The position numbers were made by a program, and so were the translations under genes. A DNA stretch of 64,000 nt. Origin: Methanobacterium aggregans (GTDB lineage: Archaea > Methanobacteriota > Methanobacteria > Methanobacteriales > Methanobacteriaceae). Location: the NCBI RefSeq assembly GCF_017874455.1, contig NZ_JAGGLN010000002.1:186001-250000 (forward strand), read 5' to 3'. Under the pieces are notes generated by a model, which had not been told where the DNA came from, made no database searches, and saw nothing but the letters and a program-made list of their open reading frames with translations. Of the stretch, positions 9,592-19,258 are shown piece by piece; the stretch's first letter is position 1; each line of letters opens with the position of its first letter.

Positions 9592-9897
9592 TAAAAGCCT
9601 CCAAAAAACATCTTAGCTAAAATATCTTATGTAACATAATTTATGATCTTCAGATAATATAAGTTTAACTTAACTATGTGAAATCAAGGTTTAAAACTGT
9701 TTTATAAACCCAAAAATGTTCATAAATATTTTTTTTAATAATTTAAACTCTTTAAAACTTTGAAGTTTTAAATTTTAAATCTTTTAAATCGATGATTTTT
9801 AAAAATAAGAATTAAAATAAAAAAATAAATCGGAGGTTCTTTTAAAGTTTTTAAGAAAATTAAAACCAATTTTTAAAGTTCAATAGGTTTTGAGATA
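9592..9897. other. AT-rich spacer between CMD gene and ribC
   Basis: Three hundred and six bases of very AT-rich sequence with runs such as TTTTTTTTAATAATTT around 9729. On the minus strand this holds the promoter and leader of the CMD gene region upstream side and the 3' end of ribC's neighbour; no ORF with coding character or structured RNA was found. Confidence 0.5.
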
Positions 9898-10714
<817 letters not shown>

Positions 10715-12340
10715 TCATTTCTTTCTAGGAACTAAAACTCCACCTAAAACCATTAAAACTGCCATTACAATGTACTGGAGTGGAACTCCTGTTTTTTGCA
10801 TTGGAACTGTTTTAACTGATTCTGCTGCGTTTACAACACCATTAGAAGGATCTTGTACAACAACTACGCTTGATGATGCTAAATCATTTGAGATAACTGC
10901 GTCGTAGTAGGTTCCAGTTTCTATCCTTGAAGCCGTGTTGTTTATGTTCACATTGGATTTTATGGTCCCTGTGATCCTTAGGAACGCTGATGCTCCAGAT
11001 TCCATGTTTCCAATGCTCCATATGCCGGTTGCAGAATTGTAAGTTCCTGCAGAAGGCGTTATGACAACATTTAGAAGTTCTGAAGGAATTACATCCCTTA
11101 TCTGAACGTTGGTGGCTGTTCCTGGACCGTTGTTTTTCACTGTAACCGTAAAAGTTACCTTATTTCCAGGGTTTGCTGATGTTTTGTCAACGCTCTGGGA
11201 AACTGTGATATCTGCTGCAGGTACCTGAACAGGTGCATTGCCGGCCATGTAAAACCAGAAGGTTTTGTTTGCAACAACATTTATGTCTGCAGTTGTGTTG
11301 AACTGTTTGAAGATCACTGAACTGGTGCTATTTCCAAAGTTAAAACCTGCAAGGGATCCATCAGGATCTGATGAAGTTACAGAATCATTTGCCCACTGTA
11401 GATCACCGTAGGAGAATCCTACAAAGCCACTCTTTGTGAGTATGAGCTGGAACGTGTTGTAGAAGGGATCTTCATCAATGTTCATTACATGATCCCACGT
11501 GAAGATTGCCATGTCATCTGTTATCTTACAGTGAAGCTTTCCACTATTAGAGTTATCAGTGTAGATATCGTTCCAGAAGGGTGTTATTAACATTACACCA
11601 GCATTGTTTGGTATTGCAGGTTGATATGTAGAGTCTGGATATTCCGTGGTGAACTGGACGTATCCGTTGTTGTTAACCCGTAGGCTGTTGTAAGTGTTTC
11701 CGTAGTAACTAATGTTGAAAGGTAGTGTTATCACGCCTGTTGTATGATCATCGTTACCGTCAAGGATTATATCCCCGATGTCAGAGTAACTGAGCCCTGG
11801 GAGCGTTTCGTTTGAGCTTAACACTGCCATGGTCGATGCCACAACACTGTCAGTTAATGTGCTGTTGCTCACAGAGACTGCTGTTAAGATCACATTATTA
11901 ACGTAACCTGTGTAATCTGATGGTGCGGTTACTTCAACCATGAATTCCTTTGAAGCTCCAGAAGCTAAGCTCACTATCCATCCATCACCAGTTATGTTAG
12001 AAGTTATATCGTTTCCACCGGTGAGTGCATCGAAGTACTTTACTGTCCAGGAAGCGTCGGTTGTGGTGGCCGTTATGTTAAAACCATCCATTGTGTTTCC
12101 GTTGTTCTGAATTTTAATATTGTAAACTGCTGCAGTGGTGTTGTTAGCAAAACCCATCTTGGTTTGAGCAGTAGTATTGTTGTAAATAGCGTTACCAATG
12201 TATTGGCTGTCTGTAACATTTTTGATCTCTAAATCAGGCTGATTTGCAGCGGAAACTGATCCACAGCATGCTAAGACAAAAACGGATGTGATTATAAACA
12301 GAAGAAACCTTTTATGTATATTTTGGTTCACATTTTTCAC
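10715..12340 (-). CDS. Secreted cell-surface protein with nidogen-like (NIDO) and DUF11 domains
   Basis: A 541-residue exported protein. Residues 1-31 are a signal peptide (basic start, hydrophobic core, cleavage after VSAA). Residues about 35-170 form a beta-rich region. Residues about 200-350 resemble a nidogen-like NIDO domain: NGYVQF, ITPFWNDIYTD, IFTWDHV, NTFQLILT and FSYGDLQW occur in order. Residues about 377-480 are a DUF11 repeat (DITVSQSVDKTSANPGNKV to RITGTIKSNVNINNTA). A hydrophobic segment (about 515-537) followed by PRKK anchors the C-terminus. The many NxT/NxS sites fit glycosylation outside the cell. An AGGAGGTGA site 3 bases before the ATG suggests strong translation. Its ligand is unknown; adhesion is a reasonable guess. 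Confidence 0.82.
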   Translation of the reverse strand: MKNVNQNIHKRFLLFIITSVFVLACCGSVSAANQPDLEIKNVTDSQYIGNAIYNNTTAQTKMGFANNTTAAVYNIKIQNNGNTMDGFNITATTTDASWTVKYFDALTGGNDITSNITGDGWIVSLASGASKEFMVEVTAPSDYTGYVNNVILTAVSVSNSTLTDSVVASTMAVLSSNETLPGLSYSDIGDIILDGNDDHTTGVITLPFNISYYGNTYNSLRVNNNGYVQFTTEYPDSTYQPAIPNNAGVMLITPFWNDIYTDNSNSGKLHCKITDDMAIFTWDHVMNIDEDPFYNTFQLILTKSGFVGFSYGDLQWANDSVTSSDPDGSLAGFNFGNSTSSVIFKQFNTTADINVVANKTFWFYMAGNAPVQVPAADITVSQSVDKTSANPGNKVTFTVTVKNNGPGTATNVQIRDVIPSELLNVVITPSAGTYNSATGIWSIGNMESGASAFLRITGTIKSNVNINNTASRIETGTYYDAVISNDLASSSVVVVQDPSNGVVNAAESVKTVPMQKTGVPLQYIVMAVLMVLGGVLVPRKK

Positions 12341-12388
12341 CTCCTTTTAAGTTTTAATATACATACTTGTTTTAATAGGTTAGATTCA

Positions 12389-12398
12389 CTATAAAAAA
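12389..12398 (-). promoter_or_regulatory. Possible TATA box of the surface-protein gene
   Basis: The minus strand reads AATTTTTTATAGTG about 50 bases before the ATG. A transcript starting some 25 bases further on would have a leader of about 25-30 bases that just contains the AGGAGGTGA ribosome binding site. This is the best TATA match in the spacer. Confidence 0.4.
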
Positions 12399-12599
12399 TT
12401 ATCTAAATATTATCAGTGTGTTGTGCTCATACTCACAAAGAAAAGAATTTCAAGAGTATCGTAATTAAAGGAAAGCGTTTAAAATTATTATTAAACTTTC
12501 AAAAGAAGTTTCAAGGATTTCATTTTATTATTCAAAAGCATGAAAAAGGTTAAACACTATAAAAAAAACATGAAAAACAGTTATTTTATGATATAAAAG

Positions 12600-12660
12600 G
12601 ATATAACATCAAAATATCTGAAAAAAATTAATAATCAATCAAAAAAGAAAAAAATAAACT
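12600..12660 (-). terminator. U-rich terminator region after mch
   Basis: Downstream of the mch stop, the minus strand carries several T-runs of 5-7 bases in close succession. Archaeal RNA polymerase stops at such U-tracts without needing a hairpin. The surface-protein gene follows on the same strand with its own promoter, so a stop here is expected. Confidence 0.4.
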
Positions 12661-12693
12661 AATTTAATGATTTAAATCTTGATTTAAACCATT

Positions 12694-13656
12694 TTAAATT
12701 CCAAATGACTTCTTCAGAAGTTCAACGTTCACTGCTCCTGCACGGAACATTTCACCAGTTCTGAGGTCGTTTATAACAACTTCTGCAGGTGCGAACATTC
12801 CCTTGTCTATTTTGTAGAAGTCAAATTCAGCTTCCTTGAAGACATCGTAGAATGGTTTACCAAATCCATCTGAGGATGCAGATGGTAATTTTTCAGCAAC
12901 GTCTTTTATGTCATCTCCTTCTTCAGATTCTACGTAGTAGTAGGTTCTACCTCCGAATAGAACTGCATCGTTGGTTTTACCCATTGCCTTGAGTCCATCT
13001 GGGTCAACTGGTGCTATTGGTGCTATACCTGCTGCATGTTTAACCTTTGTGACGTCGAATTTGAGGAATTCAAGCATCTTGTAGGTTCCGTTTTCAACTA
13101 CCCTTCCAGCTATCTGGATTGAACCAACAAGGGATGATGTTGGTGCAACGAGGAGGTAAACGTTTTCTGGTGAAACACCACAGTCTGATGCTATTGAATC
13201 TGCTACGTCTGCTCCAGGTAATTTATCAGCTTCGAGTGTTAATATTGCAAGGTCTGCATCATCTTTGTATCCTATTTCTTTGTAGGTTTCTGCAGGTTTG
13301 AGTGCAAGGGCCCTTGCAGGTCCGGATCCAAGTGCGAAGAAGTCACCTACACTGACTGACCATCCTGCTTTCTGTGCTCCGAGTGTTGATATTGCAGGGA
13401 AATCTGTTTTTATCTTAACTGAAGGTATTGCAAAGTTCTCTGAAAGGTCACCGGGTATGGATATTCCCACCTCTGCCAGTCCACCGAGACAGATCTTCGT
13501 GTAAAGTTCTCCAGCTTTAAAGCTTCCTGCAACGTTCACCCCACAATCAATTACTGTTGCACCGTTATCGAGTTTTGAAACTGCTACGTTGAGTTCCTCT
13601 GCATTCTCCATCATCTGATCCAATGTTTTTTTTGCTTCAAGATTGACACTTACCAT
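12694..13656 (-). CDS. mch: Methenyltetrahydromethanopterin cyclohydrolase
   Basis: A 320-residue Mch, the usual length. The cytoplasmic enzyme interconverts 5-formyl- and 5,10-methenyl-tetrahydromethanopterin, step three of CO2 reduction to methane. The start MVSVNLEAKKTLDQMMENAE, the KICLGGLAEVGIS motif, the ALGSGPARAL region and the C-terminal AEVVINDLRTGEMFRAG are all family hallmarks. The ATG follows GAGGTGA by 4 bases. It is isolated, with a long upstream spacer (13657-13947) holding a TATA box near 13850, in keeping with a strongly expressed single gene in methanogens. Confidence 0.97.
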   Translation of the reverse strand: MVSVNLEAKKTLDQMMENAEELNVAVSKLDNGATVIDCGVNVAGSFKAGELYTKICLGGLAEVGISIPGDLSENFAIPSVKIKTDFPAISTLGAQKAGWSVSVGDFFALGSGPARALALKPAETYKEIGYKDDADLAILTLEADKLPGADVADSIASDCGVSPENVYLLVAPTSSLVGSIQIAGRVVENGTYKMLEFLKFDVTKVKHAAGIAPIAPVDPDGLKAMGKTNDAVLFGGRTYYYVESEEGDDIKDVAEKLPSASSDGFGKPFYDVFKEAEFDFYKIDKGMFAPAEVVINDLRTGEMFRAGAVNVELLKKSFGI

Positions 13657-13845
13657 TGTTTCACCTCATAAATTCAAATTTTAACATCCTCATAAATTGA
13701 ACATTCAATAAAGTGAAGAGTTAAATTCAATTTAATATTCAGTTTGATTTTTTAATTTAATTCAGTTTAATCCAACAAGATGTTTAAGTTTTTTTATTTT
13801 ATTTTTCGAAGTCACACGATTCAAAATTAAAAATAATAAAATCAA

Positions 13846-13855
13846 GTATATAACT
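13846..13855 (-). promoter_or_regulatory. Possible mch TATA box
   Basis: AGTTATATAC on the minus strand is the best TATA-like element in the spacer ahead of mch. It would start transcription near 13825 and give a leader of about 170 bases, which is long for an archaeal gene; a nearer, weaker promoter is possible. Confidence 0.35.
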
Positions 13856-13947
13856 TAAAAATCCTTTATTAAGAATTTAAATTGATTAAAAATAAATTTA
13901 AAATGAAAAGTAGAGTGAAAGTAATTGAAAAAGTTGATTTTTAAGAT

Positions 13948-14565
13948 TTAAACCTCTTCCGCCTCTTTGAAGTTCACTTCATAGATATGGGCACTTATTG
14001 AGTGGATGGTGAGTGTTCCAACCTCAACCCCAATCTGGTCTGCTGCGTACTGGGCCAGATGACTGAGTCCCACTGCATTTGGGAACCATGCCCCGTAGAT
14101 GTCATGTGATCTCCACAGTCCGGTTGTGTGAAGCTTGTCGTCGCGTATCTTGAAGTCAACGAGTATCATGCAGGGCACTTCATCATTTGCTGTGTCTGTA
14201 GGAGGGTCCCATGTTATTGATATGGCCCTTCTTGATTCCTTGCAGTTTTTAAGTCTATTTATTGCTTCCTGTATCTGATCTATACCCTGGAAGTGTGCCC
14301 TTAACCTGTTGCCGTAGGTGTAAACGAATCCCTGTCTGTCATCAGAGATGAACTGTTCAGCATATTTATCAAGTTTTTCACCGCTCCAGAAGTATCCTTC
14401 AGGGGGTTCTGTGTCAAGGGGGTTTTTAACCATCACCATTGTGTTTAAAAGTTCCTTGGTCAATGAACCTCGTTCATCATTTATCTCAGCACCTTTCTTC
14501 ACTATAGTTTTTACAAGGGCTTTCCACCCTTCCTTTATGGTTGGTACCTTCTTTAGGATAGCCAT
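13948..14565 (-). CDS. thyA: Thymidylate synthase (archaeal ThyA type)
   Basis: A 205-residue short-form archaeal thymidylate synthase, smaller than bacterial ThyA (about 264). It methylates dUMP to dTMP, in methanogens probably with methylene-tetrahydromethanopterin or a related pterin. The nucleophile is the Cys of VPCMILVDF; the dUMP-binding arginine segment SRRAISITWDPP and the substrate-binding GLWRSHDIYGAWFPNAVGL are clear. It overlaps metE by 13 bases and has GGAGG within metE's end, so it is translated with it. Both genes act on one-carbon groups. Confidence 0.93.
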   Translation of the reverse strand: MAILKKVPTIKEGWKALVKTIVKKGAEINDERGSLTKELLNTMVMVKNPLDTEPPEGYFWSGEKLDKYAEQFISDDRQGFVYTYGNRLRAHFQGIDQIQEAINRLKNCKESRRAISITWDPPTDTANDEVPCMILVDFKIRDDKLHTTGLWRSHDIYGAWFPNAVGLSHLAQYAADQIGVEVGTLTIHSISAHIYEVNFKEAEEV

Positions 14566-15521
14566 CCTACCGCCTCCGTCATTGCTTTGAGTTTTGAGAA
14601 TGCAGCTTCTTTTGGAAGCATTTTCATTCCACAGTCAGGGTCAATTATGAGGTTATCTTTTCCAAGAGCTTCCAAGCCCTTTTTTATGAGTTCTAAAACC
14701 TTTTTGGGATCCTCAACTTCCTTCTTCTTGGTGTCGATGCATCCAAATCCTATCTTCTTATCCTTGATGAGGCCTTTATTTGCTGCTTCTTCAAGAACAT
14801 TTATATTTTTAGGGATTCCTGCAAATTCACAGTCTACTATGTCAACAGGAAATGTTAAAAGTTCCTCAAAAACATCACTTATATCTCCACAGACGTGCAT
14901 TGCTGTTGGAACCTTCAGATCCTTTGTTATAATTTCAATAGCTTTTTTTGCAGTTTTTATATCTGGCAGTCCAGTTGAAAGAAATGGTTCATCGATCTGA
15001 ATGTAAACTGCCCCTGTTCTTTCTAAAAATTCTGCTTCCTTCTTTAAAGCATACGCTAAATCAATTACAGCTTTGTCCTTGCTCTTGTAAAATCCTTCAA
15101 GCAGGGATGAAAAAACCAGGGTTGAAGGACCTGTTATTATGCCTTTAACTCCTTTAACACCCTCTTCGATTTTGCAGGGATTGGAGCTGTATTCCTTGGA
15201 GATGCCTTCAGCAATCTTCACTGCATATTTGAGGTCTTCAGCAGATATGGATACTGGGGAGGGTTTAATTTTCCCAACGATCTTGGGAGTGTTGCCTTCA
15301 ACAGTCATTCCTGGAATGGCCTTTGCAAAGATCTCAACCATCCCATCCCTTACCTGTCCATCAGATATGATATCAATTCCTGCTTCTATTTGATCCCGCA
15401 CAGCAAGTTCTATTGCAGGTTTGTATCTGTCGTAGGTTCCAAAAAAACTCGAAAGTTTTTGAGATAGGGATGATGGTTCTTCTGGTAACGCTGGATAACT
15501 TCCAACAACTGTGGTTAACAT
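14553..15521 (-). CDS. metE: Core-type MetE methionine synthase (methylcobalamin:homocysteine methyltransferase)
   Basis: A 322-residue protein equal to the C-terminal catalytic half of cobalamin-independent methionine synthase. Short archaeal MetE proteins form methionine from homocysteine and take the methyl group from a corrinoid protein or methylcobalamin instead of folate. The zinc ligands are visible: MHVCGD (His and Cys), a downstream glutamate in DCEFAGIP and the cysteine of IDPDCGMK. The N-terminus MLTTVVGSYPALP and SDGQVRDGM bind homocysteine. It lies 3 bases after the DUF1894 gene and overlaps thyA. Confidence 0.93.
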   Translation of the reverse strand: MLTTVVGSYPALPEEPSSLSQKLSSFFGTYDRYKPAIELAVRDQIEAGIDIISDGQVRDGMVEIFAKAIPGMTVEGNTPKIVGKIKPSPVSISAEDLKYAVKIAEGISKEYSSNPCKIEEGVKGVKGIITGPSTLVFSSLLEGFYKSKDKAVIDLAYALKKEAEFLERTGAVYIQIDEPFLSTGLPDIKTAKKAIEIITKDLKVPTAMHVCGDISDVFEELLTFPVDIVDCEFAGIPKNINVLEEAANKGLIKDKKIGFGCIDTKKKEVEDPKKVLELIKKGLEALGKDNLIIDPDCGMKMLPKEAAFSKLKAMTEAVGWLS

Positions 15522-15524
15522 TTT

Positions 15525-15830
15525 TCAATCCACTGCAACTAATTTGATCCTTGATAGCTCTTCTTCATCAATTGGAATTTCCACAACCGCTGTCCCATGG
15601 CATGGTTTGGTGTATGGAATCATGACCCTACTATTTTCTTCATCGATTCCTATTGGTACAGGTGGAAGGCCAATTATACGGGCACCAAGTATTTTTTCTC
15701 CAGGATTCACGTGAATAACTTTGACTGCTTCCTTTTCAATGAGTTTAGCGCAGTCTTTAAATCCAGATCTTGAAGTCAGTATTCTATAATCCTCTGATTC
15801 CTGCAGGTAAGTTTCAAGACAGAACGTCAT
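15525..15830 (-). CDS. DUF1894 methanogen-specific protein
   Basis: A 101-residue protein of the DUF1894 family, which is confined to methanogens and has a known structure but no assigned reaction (recalled). Features are CLETYLQESEDYRILTS at the N-terminus, a central GARIIGLPPVPIGID loop and the Cys of YTKPCHGTAVVEI. Its ATG begins 2 bases after the stop of the DUF1890 gene and its stop is 3 bases before metE, so it sits within one transcript DUF1890-DUF1894-metE-thyA. A role in C1 transfer near MetE is inference from position. Confidence 0.85.
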   Translation of the reverse strand: MTFCLETYLQESEDYRILTSRSGFKDCAKLIEKEAVKVIHVNPGEKILGARIIGLPPVPIGIDEENSRVMIPYTKPCHGTAVVEIPIDEEELSRIKLVAVD

Positions 15831-15832
15831 TT

Positions 15833-16294
15833 TTATTCCTCCAGTTCCTTAACAGCCCTATCGAATTTAACTCTGAGGGGTGTTGGATTATGATAAGCCC
15901 TTACAGCTATTATTTTAGCATCAGTATTTTCTGAAACTGCTTTCTGGAATTTTTCAAGAAGCTCATGGTCCTTTTCAAATACCAGTGCAATTGAATCTGT
16001 GTTCAATATATGGTAAAAGGTTACGAAGTAGGAAACTGCAGCATCCTTGTGAACAAATCCCACGAGAAGATCGTACTGTTCGGGTTCAAGGTTTTCAAGG
16101 CAGGATTCTATGTCTATCTTGTTCTTTACGTACAGTTCTTCTGGATCCGAAACCTCCAGAAGCTTCATTGCAGAGGGCGTGCTTGCAACCGTGACTTCGT
16201 ATCCCATTTTCTGGAGTTTATAGGTCGAATAAACTGCCATTGGAGTTTGTGACGGTGCTTCCGGACATCCTAACAATATAAGGGCTTTTTTCAT
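15833..16294 (-). CDS. DUF1890 methanogen-specific protein
   Basis: A 153-residue Rossmann-like protein of the DUF1890 family, found in methanogens. It begins MKKALILLGCPEAPSQTPMA; the C/P/E-rich loop after the first strand and the VASTPSAMKLLEVSDPE segment are typical. Central FVHKDAAVSYFVTFYHILN and C-terminal IIAVRAYHNPTPLRVK complete the fold. GAGGATGAATC precedes the ATG. First gene of the four-gene unit with DUF1894, metE and thyA. Function unknown; the fold suggests nucleotide or cofactor binding. Confidence 0.85.
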   Translation of the reverse strand: MKKALILLGCPEAPSQTPMAVYSTYKLQKMGYEVTVASTPSAMKLLEVSDPEELYVKNKIDIESCLENLEPEQYDLLVGFVHKDAAVSYFVTFYHILNTDSIALVFEKDHELLEKFQKAVSENTDAKIIAVRAYHNPTPLRVKFDRAVKELEE

Positions 16295-16372
16295 GATTCA
16301 TCCTCCATTCTTATCATACTATTGTTATACTCAGTTTATTAACCTCTGTATTTTTAAACTCATAATTTATGC

Positions 16373-17455
16373 TCAATCTTTTTTAACAACAAGTACATGT
16401 GCAACCACCAGTGCACTCAGGAACATGAATGTTAAAAGAGCGGTTCCATTGATTGAACGATTCATCAGGAATAATCCAACAAGTGCTTGGGATATAAAAG
16501 CAGTTAAAGAACCTATAAGAAGAGCTTCCCTTCCTAAATAGTTTCTGTTACCCCTCTCCCTTTTTTCTCTGTAGACCTCCAGTATCTTGAATCCTGAAAC
16601 CATTACAAAAACACACCATGCAAGCAGAAGTATCATGACTATGTATCCAAAGTCGTATGCAAATCCAAATATCCCAGGTAACATGTAATCTATTACATCC
16701 TTTTTTGTAACGAGTATACCAAAGAAAACAGGAAATGGTAGTCCGAACAACATTATCATGGATATTGGTAGGGATATGTATCCACTGGAGCTCCCCATGT
16801 CCTCTGCTCCCCAGTAACTTGATGTTGGTACATGGCCGAAGAGTGTGGTGTTCTTTATAACCATTTCAACACTTGAAATTGCGTTGGTTTGAATTCTTTC
16901 AATCCTGAGAAGAGGACTCAAAACCTGCATTGAAAGGAGTCTTGAAAGGAGTTCAAGGGATCCGAAACCTGCTAAAACAACTGCAATCCCCAATACTATC
17001 CTTTTTACTGTGAAAATAGATTTCTGCCTGAGGGATTTTGAGATTACAAATAAACCTATAACCAATCCTAAAAACCACAGTAGAAGGAAAGATCTGTGCA
17101 TTAATCCTCCCACAACAGTTATGATAACTATGAGAAGTATCGTAAATCCCTTAAGATTTCTAACCTTTATTCCAACTTCCTGCATCATTGGTAATGCTGC
17201 GAGGAGTGTTATAACCGCTAAAAGGGCTAAAGGTCCATAGGGATGTGTGAATTCATGGTGGGTCATACCAGGTAAGAAAAGGAAAAGTGCATCTGCACCA
17301 AAAAGCATGGTTAGACCAACACCTAAAATCAAAGCGAAAAAGAGCACTAGGCTCAATGAAACTGGTACTATGTTCAGAAGTAGCATCACTGCAACTTGTA
17401 TAAAAATTGCCACTTCCAATATGAATTGAAGATTAGTTTGAGCGATTAAAGCCAT
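16373..17455 (-). CDS. Polytopic membrane protein of unknown function
   Basis: A 360-residue integral membrane protein with about 10 predicted hydrophobic spans and short basic loops. A larger external or interfacial loop lies between spans in the middle (ISSVEMVIKNTTLFGHVPTSS, then YWGAEDMGSSSGY). An early loop carries MTHHEFTHPYGP, with three His. I do not recognise the family; the layout is loosely like polysaccharide polymerases or flippases but no motif settles it. GGAGGAATAAA precedes the ATG. The spacer to the DUF1890 gene is about 78 bases, so read-through is possible. Confidence 0.7.
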   Translation of the reverse strand: MALIAQTNLQFILEVAIFIQVAVMLLLNIVPVSLSLVLFFALILGVGLTMLFGADALFLFLPGMTHHEFTHPYGPLALLAVITLLAALPMMQEVGIKVRNLKGFTILLIVIITVVGGLMHRSFLLLWFLGLVIGLFVISKSLRQKSIFTVKRIVLGIAVVLAGFGSLELLSRLLSMQVLSPLLRIERIQTNAISSVEMVIKNTTLFGHVPTSSYWGAEDMGSSSGYISLPISMIMLFGLPFPVFFGILVTKKDVIDYMLPGIFGFAYDFGYIVMILLLAWCVFVMVSGFKILEVYREKRERGNRNYLGREALLIGSLTAFISQALVGLFLMNRSINGTALLTFMFLSALVVAHVLVVKKD

Positions 17456-17673
17456 TTTATTCCTCCAAATCCCTCTGGACTTAATTAAAGTTATTTTTTA
17501 TTATTTTTAAATTTTAGTATAATTTTAAAGTGAAATTCTTATTTATAAGTGTTTTATGTGTGATGATTAGTAAAAAGTATAGCTTCTATACATTATTTGA
17601 AGATATTATTCAAAGAGGATACGAGTTATGGATAAGCTAAATTCTTTTCAGTAATCTTAAAGGAGTATTGATC

Positions 17674-18162
17674 TTAAACCATTTTGAAGAAAACTACCCT
17701 GTGATTTCCAGGGCCGTTGTAATCCCTTGCAACCTTCAGCCCATTGATGTTCATTGTTTGATCAGTTTCGTACTCAGTAAAACCTAAACTTTTGTAAAAT
17801 GAAATTGCAACCTTGTTTCTGGGATTTGTTACAAGAAAAACTTTTCTGCAGCCAGCATCATTCAGAACTTCAAATAAATTCTTAAGAAGGCAGGAAGCAA
17901 AACCTTCCTTTTTAAAACCGGGTTTTACACATAAAAGGTGAATGTATGCTTCGTTAAGATCTTCTTGTGAAATAAATCCGAGTAAAAAGCCCATTATTCC
18001 CTTTCCATGGTCTTCAGCTACGAATGATGTTTTTTTAAAGAATTTTGTGAACAGGTGATACACTGAATTTTTTTCTGTTATCATTGGACTGCACTTTCCT
18101 GCAAGTTCCGCAATTTGGGTTAGATCTCCATCCTCCAAATTTCTTATTTTAATATTTTTCAT
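17674..18162 (-). CDS. GNAT family N-acetyltransferase
   Basis: A 162-residue GNAT-fold acetyltransferase. The acetyl-CoA-binding motif appears as CVKPGFKKEGFASCLLKNLFE (residues about 88-108; a Q/RxxGxG/A variant), preceded by the strand AYIHLLCVKPG and followed by VFLVTNPRNKVAISFYKSLGFTEYE, the motif B with the NxxAxxFYxxxGF pattern. The ATG has GGAGG 7 bases upstream. The substrate cannot be read from sequence. It is divergent from the tRNA-Ala gene. Confidence 0.85.
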   Translation of the reverse strand: MKNIKIRNLEDGDLTQIAELAGKCSPMITEKNSVYHLFTKFFKKTSFVAEDHGKGIMGFLLGFISQEDLNEAYIHLLCVKPGFKKEGFASCLLKNLFEVLNDAGCRKVFLVTNPRNKVAISFYKSLGFTEYETDQTMNINGLKVARDYNGPGNHRVVFFKMV

Positions 18163-18209
18163 GATAGTCCTCCATGAACATGAAATAGCACACTTGAAGT
18201 AGCATTAAG

Positions 18210-18219
18210 TTTAAATATC
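18210..18219 (+). promoter_or_regulatory. TATA box of tRNA-Ala
   Basis: TTTAAATATC lies about 28 bases before the first base of the mature tRNA, the expected archaeal TATA-to-start distance for a tRNA transcript with a very short leader. A purine-rich stretch before it may be the TFB-recognition element. Confidence 0.5.
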
Positions 18220-18241
18220 ACGAAGTTAAATCCAATTATAC

Positions 18242-18315
<74 letters not shown>

Positions 18316-18432
18316 CTATTTTAATTGATTTAAAGATATTTTAAATGATTTATTTATTTGCTATTTATGGGTGGCATTGAAAATACTGTAATTCTAAAAG
18401 CTTTAAAGATTTAAGTTAAAAAAAAACTAATC

Positions 18433-19095
18433 TTAAACCTTCAATTCTTTCATGAACTTTTCTATTGTACCAATGATTTCATCAAGCCCTTTACCAGTCT
18501 TTAGACTACTTTTTATAACTACTGCATCAGGGTTTAGCTCTTTAACATCACTGACCATTTTGTCCTGGTCTGCTCCAACTGCATCTGCAATATCAACCTT
18601 GTTGATGACAACCATGTCTGCATCCTTGAATATAAGGGGATGTTTTTCAACTGTGTCGTCTCCCTCGCTGACACTTATAACAACCATTCTTATGTGGGAC
18701 CCAAGGTCGAAATCCACGGGGCATATGAGGTTTCCAACGTTCTCTATAAATAACAAGTCTATGTCTTCAAGTGGAAGGTCTCCAAGGGCGTGCTCCACAA
18801 GATGGGCATCTAAGTGGCATTCTTTACCAGTGTTCAGCCCTACAACAGGTGCTCCATATTTTTCAATTCTTCCTGCGTCGAACTTGCTTATAACATCCCC
18901 TGCTATAACACCTATTTTGTAGTCCATTTTCTGGATCAGGATTTCAAGAAGTGATGTTTTTCCAGAGCCTATTGCTCCTAAAACATCAATTGAAAATGTA
19001 TCTGCTTTATCAAATATTCTCTGGTTTCTTTTTGCAAGTTTTTTGTTTGCAACCATAATGTCGTGCTGTATCTCAATATCTGCAACTTTATGCAT
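18433..19095 (-). CDS. hypB: Hydrogenase nickel incorporation GTPase HypB
   Basis: A 220-residue SIMIBI-class GTPase that drives nickel insertion into [NiFe] hydrogenase large subunits with HypA. The P-loop GAIGSGKT is at residues 40-47, followed by the metal/GTP-linked GKECHLDAHLVEHAL, switch region FIENVGNLICPVDFDLG and the base-recognition VINKVDIAD. The N-terminal His-rich metal store of some bacteria is absent, as usual in archaea. The ATG at 19093-19095 is preferred to a GTG three codons upstream because GAGTGATT precedes it. hypA lies upstream after 163 bases. Confidence 0.95.
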   Translation of the reverse strand: MHKVADIEIQHDIMVANKKLAKRNQRIFDKADTFSIDVLGAIGSGKTSLLEILIQKMDYKIGVIAGDVISKFDAGRIEKYGAPVVGLNTGKECHLDAHLVEHALGDLPLEDIDLLFIENVGNLICPVDFDLGSHIRMVVISVSEGDDTVEKHPLIFKDADMVVINKVDIADAVGADQDKMVSDVKELNPDAVVIKSSLKTGKGLDEIIGTIEKFMKELKV

Positions 19096-19258
19096 CTTAA
19101 TCACTCTTTTTTACAAATCAAGTACCAAATTTAAGTTACTTAGAATCTTTAATTATTTAGATTAATTATTTAAAATTTTTATTCTTTAAAATCAAACCAA
19201 AATCCACATCTGATCGTTACAGCATGTGAAATGTATCTAAATTAATGTTTAATGAATC

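Noticed and set aside
13657..13947. Riboswitch in the mch leader
   Set aside because: The region is nearly pure A/T with no stable stem or known riboswitch core.
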